DNA of 9,704 nt from CAYUNT01 sp964446285 (GTDB lineage: Bacteria; Sumerlaeota; Sumerlaeia; SLMS01; CAYUNT01), in the NCBI GenBank assembly GCA_964446285.1, contig CAYUNT010000177.1:1-9704 (forward strand), given 5' to 3'. This document shows, one piece after another, positions 1 to 7,262 of this stretch (within the stretch, counting starts at the first letter, position 1; each line of letters opens with the position of its first letter). The translations under genes and the position numbers were made by a program. Below the pieces are notes generated by a model. That model saw only the letters and a list, made by a program, of their open reading frames with translations. It was not told the origin of the DNA and made no database searches.

Positions 1-193
1 AACCCATTCACCAACACCCCTCCAGGGGGGACACCATGTACCTGTGTATTACCTCAGGTTAATAAGATAGGCGTTGACTTGGTTGTTTTTTAGTTGGAAG
101 GATATTCCCTGCCTTGTTTTGCTGAGGCGGCATGGCATTTTGACTTTTTCGCAGGGGGAACGCTCAATCATATTTCAAGCAGCTGCAAAGCAA

Positions 194-219
194 GCGCGGT
201 CCTTGACCGCGTCGTTTTT
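194..219 (+). terminator. Rho-independent terminator
   Basis: The arms CGCGGTC (195-201) and GACCGCG (205-211) are a perfect 7-bp GC-rich stem closed by a 3-base loop, with a possible G-U pair outside (194/212). TCG and then five T (215-219) follow. This is the classic plus-strand intrinsic terminator layout. It would end a transcript that enters from the left edge of the window, which separates the kinase gene from whatever lies upstream. Confidence 0.55.
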
Positions 220-422
220 GCGGCGGTTTTTGTGTTCCCAATGGAGCTCTGCGCTCGTGTTCGTTTGAAAATTTGCGCCAGGAATCCGCCTGTAAAACCT
301 AGTTTATTTTTCGTGCCCATTTGGCTCTTTGCGTGCGATTCCAAGAATCGGCGGGCTTTCGCGCCAAAGAAAATGGATCGTCCGCGTATTTGAAGGTTTT
401 CAAGGGCCAAAAAGCGTCGGCG

Positions 423-468
423 TCGCCGGGGGGATAATACTCACCGGCGATTTAATCCCCTTTTTTTT
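423..468 (+). promoter_or_regulatory. Attenuator-like alternating hairpins with U-run in the kinase leader
   Basis: Two interleaved inverted repeats are visible. TCGCCGG (423-429) can pair with CCGGCGA (444-450). GGGGAT (430-435) can pair with ATCCCC (455-460), which is followed directly by eight T (461-468), the layout of an intrinsic terminator. Because the stems interleave with no base between their 5' arms, they probably compete. AATCCC (454-459) can also pair with GGGATT (483-488). A leader that chooses between terminated and read-through transcript is one reading; a simple terminator is another. I recognise no known riboswitch core. Confidence 0.3.
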
Positions 469-530
469 CCCGGGGGTGGGGCGGGATTGCAAATCGGTGA
501 AATTATTGGCCCAGGTGAGGAAGAACAGCG

Positions 531-581
531 ATGAGGATTGTGCTGGGGGAGGAAAAATCACCCAGCTGTGAATCGAGGTAG
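531..581 (+). CDS. Possible 16-codon leader peptide upstream of the kinase
   Basis: An ATG at 531 opens a 16-residue frame (MRIVLGEEKSPSCESR) ending in TAG at 579-581. It is preceded by GAGGAA (517-522) at 8 bases, a clearly better Shine-Dalgarno than the one in front of the kinase. Its last codons (AGG TAG) overlap the kinase ribosome binding site GAGG (575-578), and the kinase ATG follows 7 bases after its stop. This geometry fits translational coupling or a regulatory upstream ORF. The peptide has no run of one amino acid typical of attenuator leaders, and no homolog is recognised. It may be fortuitous. Confidence 0.3.
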   Translation: MRIVLGEEKSPSCESR

Positions 582-588
582 TCGCTTC

Positions 589-1713
589 ATGAAGGTGTTG
601 TATGTGGACGGCGATCTGGAAACCGCGGGGGGAGCAATCCAAGGGATTAATAAAGAATACGGCCAGGAGTTGGAGATTGAACTGGCCGGAACAGTGCGGG
701 AGGCGGTGAGAAAGCTGCTGGCGTCTCCCAATCCGCCCTATGATGTTTTGCTTGCGCCACTTCTGCTTCCGGACGGCAAGGCTTTTGACTTGTTCGATTT
801 GATCCGGCGCGAAGGGCGGCCCATAGCGGCGGTTGTGATAGTGGAAGCAGGCGGCGAAGCGGCCGCGGCGGATGCCCTTCGGGCCGGCTTCGAGGATTTC
901 ATCCCCAGAAACAGCGATTTTTGCCGCTGGCTTCCGCTGACGCTTGAGACGGCCCTTTTCCGTTTCCGAACTCGCGCGGCGCTTGTGGCGCGCCTGACCA
1001 GACATCAGAAGCTCGAGGCGGTCGGGACTCTTGCGAGTGGATTGGCCCACGAAATCAACAATTCCATCAACTCGATCATGAATTACACCGAGTTGATTCT
1101 TGATGCGCTTTCGCCCGGAAGCGCGCAAAGAACATACGCCGAGGAAATCATCCGAGAAGGCAACCGTGTGGCGGAAAGCGTAAGAAACCTGGTTCAATTC
1201 TCGCGCAAAGACAGGCAGGCGGGCAGCCTCGCTCGCATGGTGGATATTGCCCACTCCACGCTTGCGCTGTATCAATCGGCCCTTAGAAAAGATCAAATCG
1301 CGGTGGAAGTTCACATCCCGGAGGATTTGCCTGAAATCCGCTGTCAAACCCAGCAAATGAAGCAAGTATTTCTGAATCTGCTCAATAATGCGCGCGAGGC
1401 CCTCAACCTGCGATATGCGGCATTTCATGAAAACAAAATGCTGGCCATCCGCGCGGCAACTTTCAGCAGAGAGGGCAGGACCTGGATTCGGATTACTTTT
1501 GAGGACCACGGCGCTGGAATTCCGCCGGATATTTTGCCGCGCATATTCGAACCGTTTTTCACAACCAAACCCGGCAATCTGGGAAGCGGGCTGGGATTGA
1601 CGATTGTTAAGGATATCATCAACGACCAGGGCGGCGAGATCCATGTGGAATCCAAGCCGGATTGCTGGACTCGCTTCCATCTCGACCTTCCGATATATCC
1701 GGAATCCCACTGA
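589..1713 (+). CDS. Soluble histidine kinase with degenerate N-terminal receiver domain
   Basis: This 374-residue cytosolic sensor kinase has no membrane segment. Residues 1-122 have the receiver fold pattern, but the phosphoacceptor position in YDVLLAPLLLPDG is Ala56 instead of Asp, and the usual Lys is Arg107, so it is probably a pseudo-receiver that binds a partner or ligand. Residues 138-205 form the HisKA dimerisation domain with the H-box HEINNSINSI (His154). The HATPase part has the N-box FLNLLNNAREAL (Asn267), DHGAGI (Asp306), FEPFFTTK (320-327) and GSGLGL (332-337), so catalysis should be intact. ATG 589 is chosen because it begins the receiver strand MKVLYVDGD and has GAGG 10 bases upstream; an in-frame TTG at 538 is less likely. 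The diguanylate cyclase with an intact receiver downstream is the obvious phosphotransfer partner, which is inferred from adjacency. Confidence 0.9.
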   Translation: MKVLYVDGDLETAGGAIQGINKEYGQELEIELAGTVREAVRKLLASPNPPYDVLLAPLLLPDGKAFDLFDLIRREGRPIAAVVIVEAGGEAAAADALRAGFEDFIPRNSDFCRWLPLTLETALFRFRTRAALVARLTRHQKLEAVGTLASGLAHEINNSINSIMNYTELILDALSPGSAQRTYAEEIIREGNRVAESVRNLVQFSRKDRQAGSLARMVDIAHSTLALYQSALRKDQIAVEVHIPEDLPEIRCQTQQMKQVFLNLLNNAREALNLRYAAFHENKMLAIRAATFSREGRTWIRITFEDHGAGIPPDILPRIFEPFFTTKPGNLGSGLGLTIVKDIINDQGGEIHVESKPDCWTRFHLDLPIYPESH

Positions 1714-1967
1714 GGACGGGAATTGCCTTCTGAGGAGACTCGCTGGCATCTGGACTTGAGAACGCCCAATGCCAAATGTAATTGTTATCCAACGAGGAGG
1801 CGAAGGCGGGAGTTCGGCGCATCCTCGGAAACAGCACTTGCCATATCGAGAGGATGCAATGGCGAGTGGCTGCGCAATTCGCCGGGAGGGTGTTTGAAAA
1901 TATCCTGCGTTGCCAGGATGAGGGCGTTCATCGAACTGCGGATTCGGAATGTCGAGACAGATCATGA
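1714..1967 (+). other. Spacer between kinase and cyclase, with a small ORF of uncertain status
   Basis: The 235 bp between the two signalling genes hold no recognised gene and no clear terminator, so co-transcription is possible. One frame stays open from 1782 (TTG, directly after a TAA) to TGA 1965-1967, 61 codons. An internal ATG at 1854 would give about 37 residues. Its stop overlaps the alternative cyclase start ATG 1964 as ATGA, a typical coupled junction. Against it, there is no proper ribosome binding site at either start, the product resembles nothing I know, and a strong AGGAGG at about 1794-1799 has no start codon behind it. I do not call it a gene. Confidence 0.2.
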
Positions 1968-4222
1968 CAGATTCAGCCAAATACAGCATTTTGTATGTTG
2001 AGGATGATCCTGGGCTGGCCATGCTGATGTCAAAGCGGCTGGAAAAGGCCGGGCATCGGGTGGAAGTAGCCATGGACGGCGTGGAGGGGCTGAACCGGAT
2101 CAGAGAAAAGGATTTCGATTTGATCCTGCTGGATCAGGTGTTGCCAGGCATGGACGGGCTGGATGTGATTCGATCATTGCAGGAGAGCGAACACCACCCC
2201 GCAACTGTTATGGTGACCGGTTCGGGCGATGAGCGGACCGCCGTGCAGGCAATGAAGCTTGGCGCCAACGATTATATCGTCAAAGACCCGCAAGGGAATT
2301 ACCTGGAGCTGATCGAAACCGTGATTGAACGCGCCATCGCTCAGCGGCGCATCGTGCTTGAAAAACTGGCCGCGCAGGAGGCCCTGAAACGCGAGCGCGA
2401 TCTGGCCCAGCGTTATCTCGACATCGCCAGCGTGATTATTGTGGCGGTCGGCGCCGATCAGCGGGTGAAACTGATCAATCGGAAAGGCCTGCAAACGCTC
2501 GGGCGCACGGAAAAGGAGATAATTGGACACAACTGGATTGATGTGGCGATTCCTCTCTCATATCGAGAGTCCACGCGGGCAGCTTTTCTCGAATTAGTTC
2601 AGGCGGGCGGAACGAACATCCATGAGTTGTTTCCGAGCGGACTTCGCAGGCCAGTCATATCGTCGAGCGGCGAGGAACGCCTGATCGAGTGGCACAACTC
2701 GGTGCTGACCGATGAGGAAGGCCGTTTCGCTGGCACGCTGAGTTCGGGAACAGACATCACTGAGCGTCATCGCGCAGAGAGCGCCCTGCTTCAGCAGGCC
2801 CTCGAGGATGCCTCGATTGCCGAGCTATCCAACGCCATTCTTGCGCGCGATATTTCTTATCAGGAAATCTCGAACCTGGTGCTGGAACACGCTCGCGAAC
2901 TGGCCTCCAGCCCGTCGGGGTGTGTGGGAAGCATTGATCCGGCAACGGGTAATTTGCTCATTGCCTCCGCGACGCCTGACCTCGCAAGCCGGTTCGAACA
3001 GGAAGGCGCCAGCGTCCGCCTTATAGATTTCGGATGCATTTGGGGATGGAGCCTTCTGCATCGCGAGCCACTGATTGCCAATTCGCCCGAGGAGGATCCG
3101 CGTCTGAAGGAGGAATCGGCCCGGCGCGGCGCTATCCAGAGGTTTCTTTCGGCGCCTGCCATCGCAGGAGATAACCTGGTGGGCCTGATCGCCCTGGCCA
3201 ATTCTGCCCGTCCTTATTCGAATCAGAATCTGCGCAGCGTCTCGCGCCTGGCGAATTTTTACGCCATTGCCATCCGGCAGATGCGCGCCAGGCAGGCGCT
3301 TGAAGAAAGCGAAAAACGATTCCGCGTGCTGGCGGAAGGCGCGCAGGACGTGATTTACCGCCTCGAAATTGGGCCAAGCCGGCGTTTTTCTTTTGTCAGC
3401 CCTTCGATCGAAAAGGTCACAGGATATACGCCCAAGGATTTCTACGCCGACCCGGGCATCCTCTCGAAAATCGTTCATCCCGAAGACACGGCGAAAGGCA
3501 AAACCCCGGCGCCGGGAACGGGAGCGCCTGAAAAGCCGGTTGTGCTGCGCTGGATTCGCAAAGACACGGGAATCGTCTGGATCGAACAGCAAGTGGTTGG
3601 CATTCACGATGAAGATGGGAATCTGGTGGCCCTCGAGGCGATTTGCCGCGACGTCACAGCGCGCAAGGAAGAGGAAAACCGCCTGCAATTCGAAGCCAGG
3701 CACGATCCTTTGACCGGGCTGGCGAACCGGGCGCAACTGCTCGAGCGTCTGAACCTTGTGTTCCGGCATTTTCTTCAGGAGCCGGGACATCATTTCGCCG
3801 TGTTGTTTGTGGATTTGGATGAATTCAAGGCTGTGAACGACACGCTTGGGCATCAGGCAGGCGATGAATTGCTTGTCAGGGTAGGGCAACGCATCCAAAG
3901 TTGTGTGCGCCCGCTGGACCTTGTGGCGCGCCTGGGCGGAGATGAATTTGCCATTCTGATGGAACGCGTTCCGGATGTTGGCGCGGCTCTGGCTGTCGGG
4001 CGGCGCATCCGCGAAGCCCTCGACCGGCCTTTTGAACTTTCGCAAGGCAACGCGAAAGTGTCGGGAAGCATTGGTCTGGCGCACAGCAGCGCGGAGGCCA
4101 AATCGGTCGATGAAATTGTTCACAAGGCCGACATCGCCATGTATAAGGCCAAACAAGCGGGCAAGAATCGGATTATTGTGTTCGAATCGGAAGACTTTCA
4201 GGAAACGCAGGATTTGACCTAG
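1949..4222 (+). CDS. REC-PAS-GAF-PAS-GGDEF diguanylate cyclase response regulator
   Basis: This 757-residue soluble protein should make cyclic di-GMP from two GTP. The N-terminal receiver (12-128) is complete: acidic Glu18-Asp19-Asp20, phosphoacceptor Asp62 in LLDQVLPGMDG, Thr90 and Lys112. A PAS domain (about 155-275, ending GTDITERHRAE), a GAF domain (about 290-445) and a second PAS (about 453-575, ending CRDVTARKEEE) follow. The GGDEF domain (576-745) carries DPLTGLANR (586-594), the metal site VDLDEFKAVND (Asp622) and the intact signature GGDEF (663-667). RPLD (654-657), five residues before it, is the canonical inhibitory I-site, so product inhibition is expected. There is no EAL domain. 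The start at 1949 has only weak ribosome-site support; ATG 1964 gives the neater MTDSAKYSILYVEDD and is a fair alternative. Input is likely phosphorylation by the upstream kinase plus PAS/GAF ligands. Confidence 0.93.
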   Translation: MSRQIMTDSAKYSILYVEDDPGLAMLMSKRLEKAGHRVEVAMDGVEGLNRIREKDFDLILLDQVLPGMDGLDVIRSLQESEHHPATVMVTGSGDERTAVQAMKLGANDYIVKDPQGNYLELIETVIERAIAQRRIVLEKLAAQEALKRERDLAQRYLDIASVIIVAVGADQRVKLINRKGLQTLGRTEKEIIGHNWIDVAIPLSYRESTRAAFLELVQAGGTNIHELFPSGLRRPVISSSGEERLIEWHNSVLTDEEGRFAGTLSSGTDITERHRAESALLQQALEDASIAELSNAILARDISYQEISNLVLEHARELASSPSGCVGSIDPATGNLLIASATPDLASRFEQEGASVRLIDFGCIWGWSLLHREPLIANSPEEDPRLKEESARRGAIQRFLSAPAIAGDNLVGLIALANSARPYSNQNLRSVSRLANFYAIAIRQMRARQALEESEKRFRVLAEGAQDVIYRLEIGPSRRFSFVSPSIEKVTGYTPKDFYADPGILSKIVHPEDTAKGKTPAPGTGAPEKPVVLRWIRKDTGIVWIEQQVVGIHDEDGNLVALEAICRDVTARKEEENRLQFEARHDPLTGLANRAQLLERLNLVFRHFLQEPGHHFAVLFVDLDEFKAVNDTLGHQAGDELLVRVGQRIQSCVRPLDLVARLGGDEFAILMERVPDVGAALAVGRRIREALDRPFELSQGNAKVSGSIGLAHSSAEAKSVDEIVHKADIAMYKAKQAGKNRIIVFESEDFQETQDLT

Positions 4223-4247
4223 GTCTCATAGGTCCCATCGGTCCAAC
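4221..4247. repeat. Three-unit 9-bp tandem repeat at a convergent gene junction
   Basis: Three degenerate 9-base units lie in register: AGGTCTCAT (4221-4229), AGGTCCCAT (4230-4238) and CGGTCCAAC (4239-4247). The cyclase stop codon TAG (4220-4222) uses the first two bases of the array. A palindrome GACCTAGGTC (4216-4225) and the arms GACCTA 4216-4221 / TAGGTC 4229-4234 give a small hairpin without a U-run. Such 9-bp arrays look like simple intergenic repeats. A different 9-bp unit occurs inside the gene at 7809-8480. Confidence 0.55.
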
Positions 4248-4260
4248 AAATCCCATTTTC

Positions 4261-5874
4261 TTAAGGGCGCTGTCTGCCTGGGGCGTGGGAGGGCTGCGTT
4301 TCGGCGCGCGTTTGAAGCAGGTGAACCCACAGGAAATCGTTCATCTTCAGGTTCAACAGCATCGCGGGATAAGCGAACCATTGCGTGTTTTGCGGGACAT
4401 AAATCGAGTCGTTGATAGGCGCGGGCAACATGCGCGCCCCGAATGGCACGGGACCGCCGGCGGTGAGCGCCTCGAAACGATGCGTCTGCATGAGCCACAT
4501 TTCTTCCTCAGGCGAATAGAGCGCATACAAGTTGGGCTGCTCAGCGGGTGTTCGGAAGAAGATGTAATAGTAATCAATAAACGATTGGCTGGAGCCGAAA
4601 ATCTGGACGGCCAATCCCGCTGCCAGCATCACGGGAACAGCCATGCGAATCCAGGGTTTGCGCGGAGGGCGCAGGAGCGGCGCCAGTCCGAGCACGAGCG
4701 GGGCGTGCAACTGCGCGATGTGCCGCGGACCCCAGCACCATCCGCCCGGCCAATTTTGCCATTTGCACATCAGAACGAAAAACACGCCGCACGCCAGACC
4801 CGCCGCCCAGGCGAATACGGGACGTTCGCGCCCGAGCCGTCCGAAGCCGAAGAGCGCCAGCGCAAGCGGCGGCGAAAAGAAGAAAATCCCCTTGCCGGGG
4901 CTGCATAAAAATCCGTGCAGCCCGATGAAGAACGGGGTTGCGAATTGCACGCCCTCGGGCTGGTCGGCGTAGCCCGTTTCGCCTGCCCCGCCGAAACACC
5001 AAGCGTCGAAAAGCATTTTGCCCGCGAGCGCCGCGAGAACGGGCGCGAGGAAAAGCGCGAGGTGCGTCCAGCCCCGGGCGCGGCGCAAGCGAAGGGGGCA
5101 AATCCCCTTGCGCGCGATCAATCCCGGAAACGCAAGCAGTCCGGCGCCGATGGAAATTCCAGGCAAAAAGAGCGGGAAATCGACGCGCGTCCACACACCG
5201 GCGGCGCACGCCAATCCCGCCAGCAACGGCCAGCGGGCTTTGCCGTCGCCAGCCGATTGCTCGTCGTCGTGCCAGCGCAAGAGCGCGGCCAGCGCCGCCA
5301 TCAACCACAGCGCCGCGAGCGGCTCGGTGAAAAATGTTTTGCTATGCGGCAGGGCGTGTGTCGCCAGCGCGTAGGCAAGCGCCGTGATCCACGCCGCGCG
5401 CCGGTCGCCCCCCGCCAGCCGCAATGCCATCAACCAGACAAGCGCCGCCGTCGCCGCGGTCACGAGGCTGTTGAACCCGAGCGCCACCCACAGCCGATTC
5501 CACACGGCGTCCGCCGATCCGTCGTGATTTTGAATTGTGGGCCATACGCGCGAGAGAATAGCCGCATCCGAAACCAGAGGCCGCGTCAAGCGCGCCAGGC
5601 CGTAGAGCGGCGTCGCGAGTAGTGGCTGAAGCGGCGGATACTGCGGATATTGATGTCCGCCTCGCCCGGCGCGCGTGGCGAATCCCCCAAGCGGCTCGAT
5701 GTGGAATTCGCCCCGCCGGGCAATGGATTCGGTGAGCCGGAAAAGGATTTCCTCATCGGGTGAATACAAATGTCCGCTCGCCACAAGCAGGCACGCGATC
5801 CAGACGATGACGGCGCAAGCGAGCGCCTGTGACCCGGCTGAGGAAAAAAGCCGTTTTTTGAAAGGGGAATGCAC
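4261..5874 (-). CDS. Polytopic GT-C glycosyltransferase, PMT_2/ArnT-like family
   Basis: This 537-residue inner-membrane protein has about ten hydrophobic segments (first at 16-34, others near 132-154, 182-199, 233-250, 268-288, 325-345, 352-370 and 408-425) and a soluble C-terminal tail. The loop after the first segment has SPDEE (38-42), the acidic site expected in GT-C enzymes that use polyprenyl-phosphate sugars. GHQYPQYPPLQPL (73-85), KTFFTEPLAAL (179-189) and WPGGWCWGPRH (375-385) are family-typical loop motifs. It probably moves a sugar from a lipid carrier to an outer-surface acceptor; donor and acceptor cannot be read. The start is GTG 5874, placing two lysines before the first membrane helix. 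The ribosome site is weak (A-rich, no clear GGAGG). A TATA-like string TACTATATT lies about 15-25 bases upstream of the start, without a good -35. The gene converges on the cyclase with 38 bp between stop codons. Confidence 0.82.
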   Translation of the reverse strand: MHSPFKKRLFSSAGSQALACAVIVWIACLLVASGHLYSPDEEILFRLTESIARRGEFHIEPLGGFATRAGRGGHQYPQYPPLQPLLATPLYGLARLTRPLVSDAAILSRVWPTIQNHDGSADAVWNRLWVALGFNSLVTAATAALVWLMALRLAGGDRRAAWITALAYALATHALPHSKTFFTEPLAALWLMAALAALLRWHDDEQSAGDGKARWPLLAGLACAAGVWTRVDFPLFLPGISIGAGLLAFPGLIARKGICPLRLRRARGWTHLALFLAPVLAALAGKMLFDAWCFGGAGETGYADQPEGVQFATPFFIGLHGFLCSPGKGIFFFSPPLALALFGFGRLGRERPVFAWAAGLACGVFFVLMCKWQNWPGGWCWGPRHIAQLHAPLVLGLAPLLRPPRKPWIRMAVPVMLAAGLAVQIFGSSQSFIDYYYIFFRTPAEQPNLYALYSPEEEMWLMQTHRFEALTAGGPVPFGARMLPAPINDSIYVPQNTQWFAYPAMLLNLKMNDFLWVHLLQTRAETQPSHAPGRQRP

Positions 5875-6022
5875 TTTTTTTCGTTTCGCGCCTTAATATA
5901 GTAGGGAAAGGGCAGTTTGCGGCTCGCCAATACGAACGCCGCCGCGAAAGGCATCATTGGCGCAACCGGCTGGCTTTTCAATGGCGACTTCTTCCGCGGT
6001 TGATTCGGGCCACCCGGCCCGG

Positions 6023-6051
6023 CTGTTTGACCCGGTCTTTCAAACAGTTTT
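6023..6051 (+). promoter_or_regulatory. Perfect 8-bp inverted repeat: operator or terminator-like hairpin
   Basis: CTGTTTGA (6023-6030) and TCAAACAG (6040-6047) are perfect inverted arms around 9 bases, followed by four T (6048-6051). As RNA on the plus strand this is terminator-like, yet no plus-strand gene lies upstream in the same gap. As DNA, the 25-bp dyad between two divergent genes has the size and place of a repressor operator. I cannot decide between them. Confidence 0.4.
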
Positions 6052-6061
6052 CAATTCATCA

Positions 6062-6079
6062 GGATTCCTGGTTGAATCC
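6062..6079 (+). promoter_or_regulatory. Second hairpin in the divergent region
   Basis: GGATTC (6062-6067) pairs perfectly with GAATCC (6074-6079) over a 6-base loop CTGGTT. It lies 14 bases after the 6023-6047 inverted repeat and 129 bases before the URO-D-like start, so it may belong to a structured 5' leader of that gene. A 6-bp arm is short enough to occur by chance. Confidence 0.2.
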
Positions 6080-6208
6080 CGCGGGCATGAGGACTAGCCA
6101 TATTGACTTGACAAGGGCCGCCGCTGACCTGCCACGGGTTCGCCACTGCATCTTGGCCGCCCCGTCCCTTGTTGACGTAACCGCTTTCAAGGAAGTCTGT
6201 TTCTACCA

Positions 6209-7231
6209 ATGCAAACCTCCAGTGAATTGGTCTGGCGGGCCGTCCGGCGTCAGAATCCTGAACGTCTTCCGCGCGATCTTTGGACCCTTCCGGCAACGGA
6301 AAATCTGCGCGGGGCGGAATTGGATGCGCTGCGCCGGCAGTTTCCGCTCGATATTGCGCGCGTGGGCTATCATTCGCCTGTCGGCGATGGGCGTTTCTCG
6401 CTCGGGCGCTGGCGCGACGAATGGGGCGCCACCTGGGAAACGCGCCAGGAAGGCATCCTCGGCCTGGTCGCTGAATATCCTTTTGCGGATTGGTCCGCGC
6501 TGAGCCATTGGAAGCCGCCGCTCGATCTGGCCGATAAAGGTTTCGAGTCCGCCGCGCGCGAAATCCGCGAAGCCGGAACCCTTTTCAAGCAGGGCGGCGA
6601 TATGACGCTGTTTCACCGCCTTACCTGGCTGCGGCCCGAGGAACTCCTCTATATGGACTTTCTCGAAGACCCGCCCGAGTTGCGCGCGCTCTTTGACGCC
6701 GTGGTGGAATACAACTCGCGCCGCCTCGACGCCTGGCTTCAATTTGACTATGAAGGCATTCACACCTACGACGACTGGGGCGGACAAACGGCCATGCTCA
6801 TCGACCCCGATCTGTGGCGCGAGCGCTTCAAACCGGTCTATGCCGATTGGTTTGGGCGCATCCACAAAACGGGGCGCCTGGTCTTTTTCCACAGCGACGG
6901 ATGGATTCTGCCGATTATCGAGGACCTGATCGAGATCGGCGTTGATGCGATCAACTGCCAGGTGGCCGTGATGGGCGAAGAAACGCTGGCCGAACAATAT
7001 GGCGGACGGATTTGCTTCTGGGGCGAACTCGACCGCCAGCAAACCCTGCCGCGCGGAACGCCGGATGAAGTTGCAGCAGCGGCGGAAAACATGCTGCGGC
7101 TTTTCGCGCGTCCCGAAGGCGGTTTCATCGCGCAATTCGAGGTGGGGCCGGACGTTCCACCTGCGAATTTTCGCCGTGGATTCGAGACGATGGCGCGCTG
7201 GCGTTCGCCGAATAATGGAAACGGAAGCTAA
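6209..7231 (+). CDS. Uroporphyrinogen-decarboxylase-fold protein, non-HemE subfamily
   Basis: This 340-residue soluble protein has the C-terminal half of the URO-D/MtaA superfamily: YDDWGGQTAMLIDPDLWRE (187-205), where that family places an Asp-rich motif and a 'plis-P-e' segment, then LVFFHSDG (224-231), EDLIEIGVDAIN (238-249) and FEVGPDVPPANF (310-321). The N-terminal RPPVW-type HemE motif is absent, so it is unlikely to decarboxylate uroporphyrinogen III for heme. In cobalamin methyltransferases of this fold the corresponding HxC and later GC positions supply zinc-binding cysteines; here they are HSD and VGP, so that zinc site seems lost or altered. Substrate is unknown; members in uncultured bacteria are often near sugar or aromatic catabolism genes, none of which is seen here. 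The start ATG 6209 follows AAGGAAG (6189-6195) at 13 bases. It converges on the tRNA gene. Confidence 0.85.
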   Translation: MQTSSELVWRAVRRQNPERLPRDLWTLPATENLRGAELDALRRQFPLDIARVGYHSPVGDGRFSLGRWRDEWGATWETRQEGILGLVAEYPFADWSALSHWKPPLDLADKGFESAAREIREAGTLFKQGGDMTLFHRLTWLRPEELLYMDFLEDPPELRALFDAVVEYNSRRLDAWLQFDYEGIHTYDDWGGQTAMLIDPDLWRERFKPVYADWFGRIHKTGRLVFFHSDGWILPIIEDLIEIGVDAINCQVAVMGEETLAEQYGGRICFWGELDRQQTLPRGTPDEVAAAAENMLRLFARPEGGFIAQFEVGPDVPPANFRRGFETMARWRSPNNGNGS

Positions 7232-7262
7232 GAAGAATTAGAAGAAGAAGAGGAAGATTATA

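Larger units (their letters stand above)
1..530. other. Gene-poor left edge and leader of the kinase gene
   Basis: I see no convincing protein gene here. All three plus-strand frames are open at base 1 and close at 60-62, 68-70 and 91-93, so the tail of a gene that starts left of the window is possible but the frame cannot be chosen. A GC-rich hairpin at about 17-28 (CCCCTCCAGGGG) and the GGGGACACC-like string next to it recall short repeat or transposon ends, which is only an impression. A clear terminator-like hairpin lies at 194-219. From about 317 on, several inverted repeats suggest a structured leader for the kinase gene: CCATTT 317-322 with AAATGG 371-376, enclosing CGATTC 336-341 with GAATCG 345-350. 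A GATAAT at 433-438 could be a -10 box but has no matching -35. The longer ORFs here look like chance reading frames. Confidence 0.5.
5875..6208. other. Divergent intergenic region without a gene
   Basis: These 334 bases separate the minus-strand glycosyltransferase from the plus-strand URO-D-like gene, so promoters for both should lie here. I could not find a well-spaced -35/-10 pair for either; TTGACT/TTGACA at 6103-6113 lacks a -10 at the right distance. Two perfect inverted repeats at 6023-6047 and 6062-6079 are listed separately. A minus-strand frame of about 50 codons ends at a stop near 5896 but has no usable start codon. AAGGAAG (6189-6195) is the likely ribosome site of the next gene. 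Confidence 0.5.

Noticed and set aside
1..93. C-terminus of a transposase entering from the left edge
   Set aside because: All three plus frames are open and no motif distinguishes one of them, so a gene call is not supported.
423..530. Cyclic di-GMP riboswitch in the leader of the kinase gene
   Set aside because: The location near a GGDEF gene is tempting, but I cannot find the conserved GEMM core or its tetraloop receptor pattern.
400..2073. 557-codon open frame on the minus strand opposite the kinase
   Set aside because: It lies antisense to a kinase whose motifs are all intact, shows no recognisable domain and is a by-product of GC-rich codon use.
2825..4156. 443-codon minus-strand frame opposite the cyclase
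   Set aside because: It is antisense to the GAF, PAS and GGDEF domains, has Arg/His-rich composition and no family signature.
6126..6148. Possible cobalamin riboswitch: GACCTGCC (6126-6133) and GCCACTG (6142-6148) before a URO-D-fold gene
   Set aside because: In cobalamin riboswitches the GCCACTG core precedes the B12 box; here the order is reversed and the two are only 8 bases apart, with the other core elements missing.
6203..7135. 310-codon minus-strand frame opposite the URO-D-like gene
   Set aside because: The plus strand has clear family motifs and a ribosome site; the minus frame has neither.
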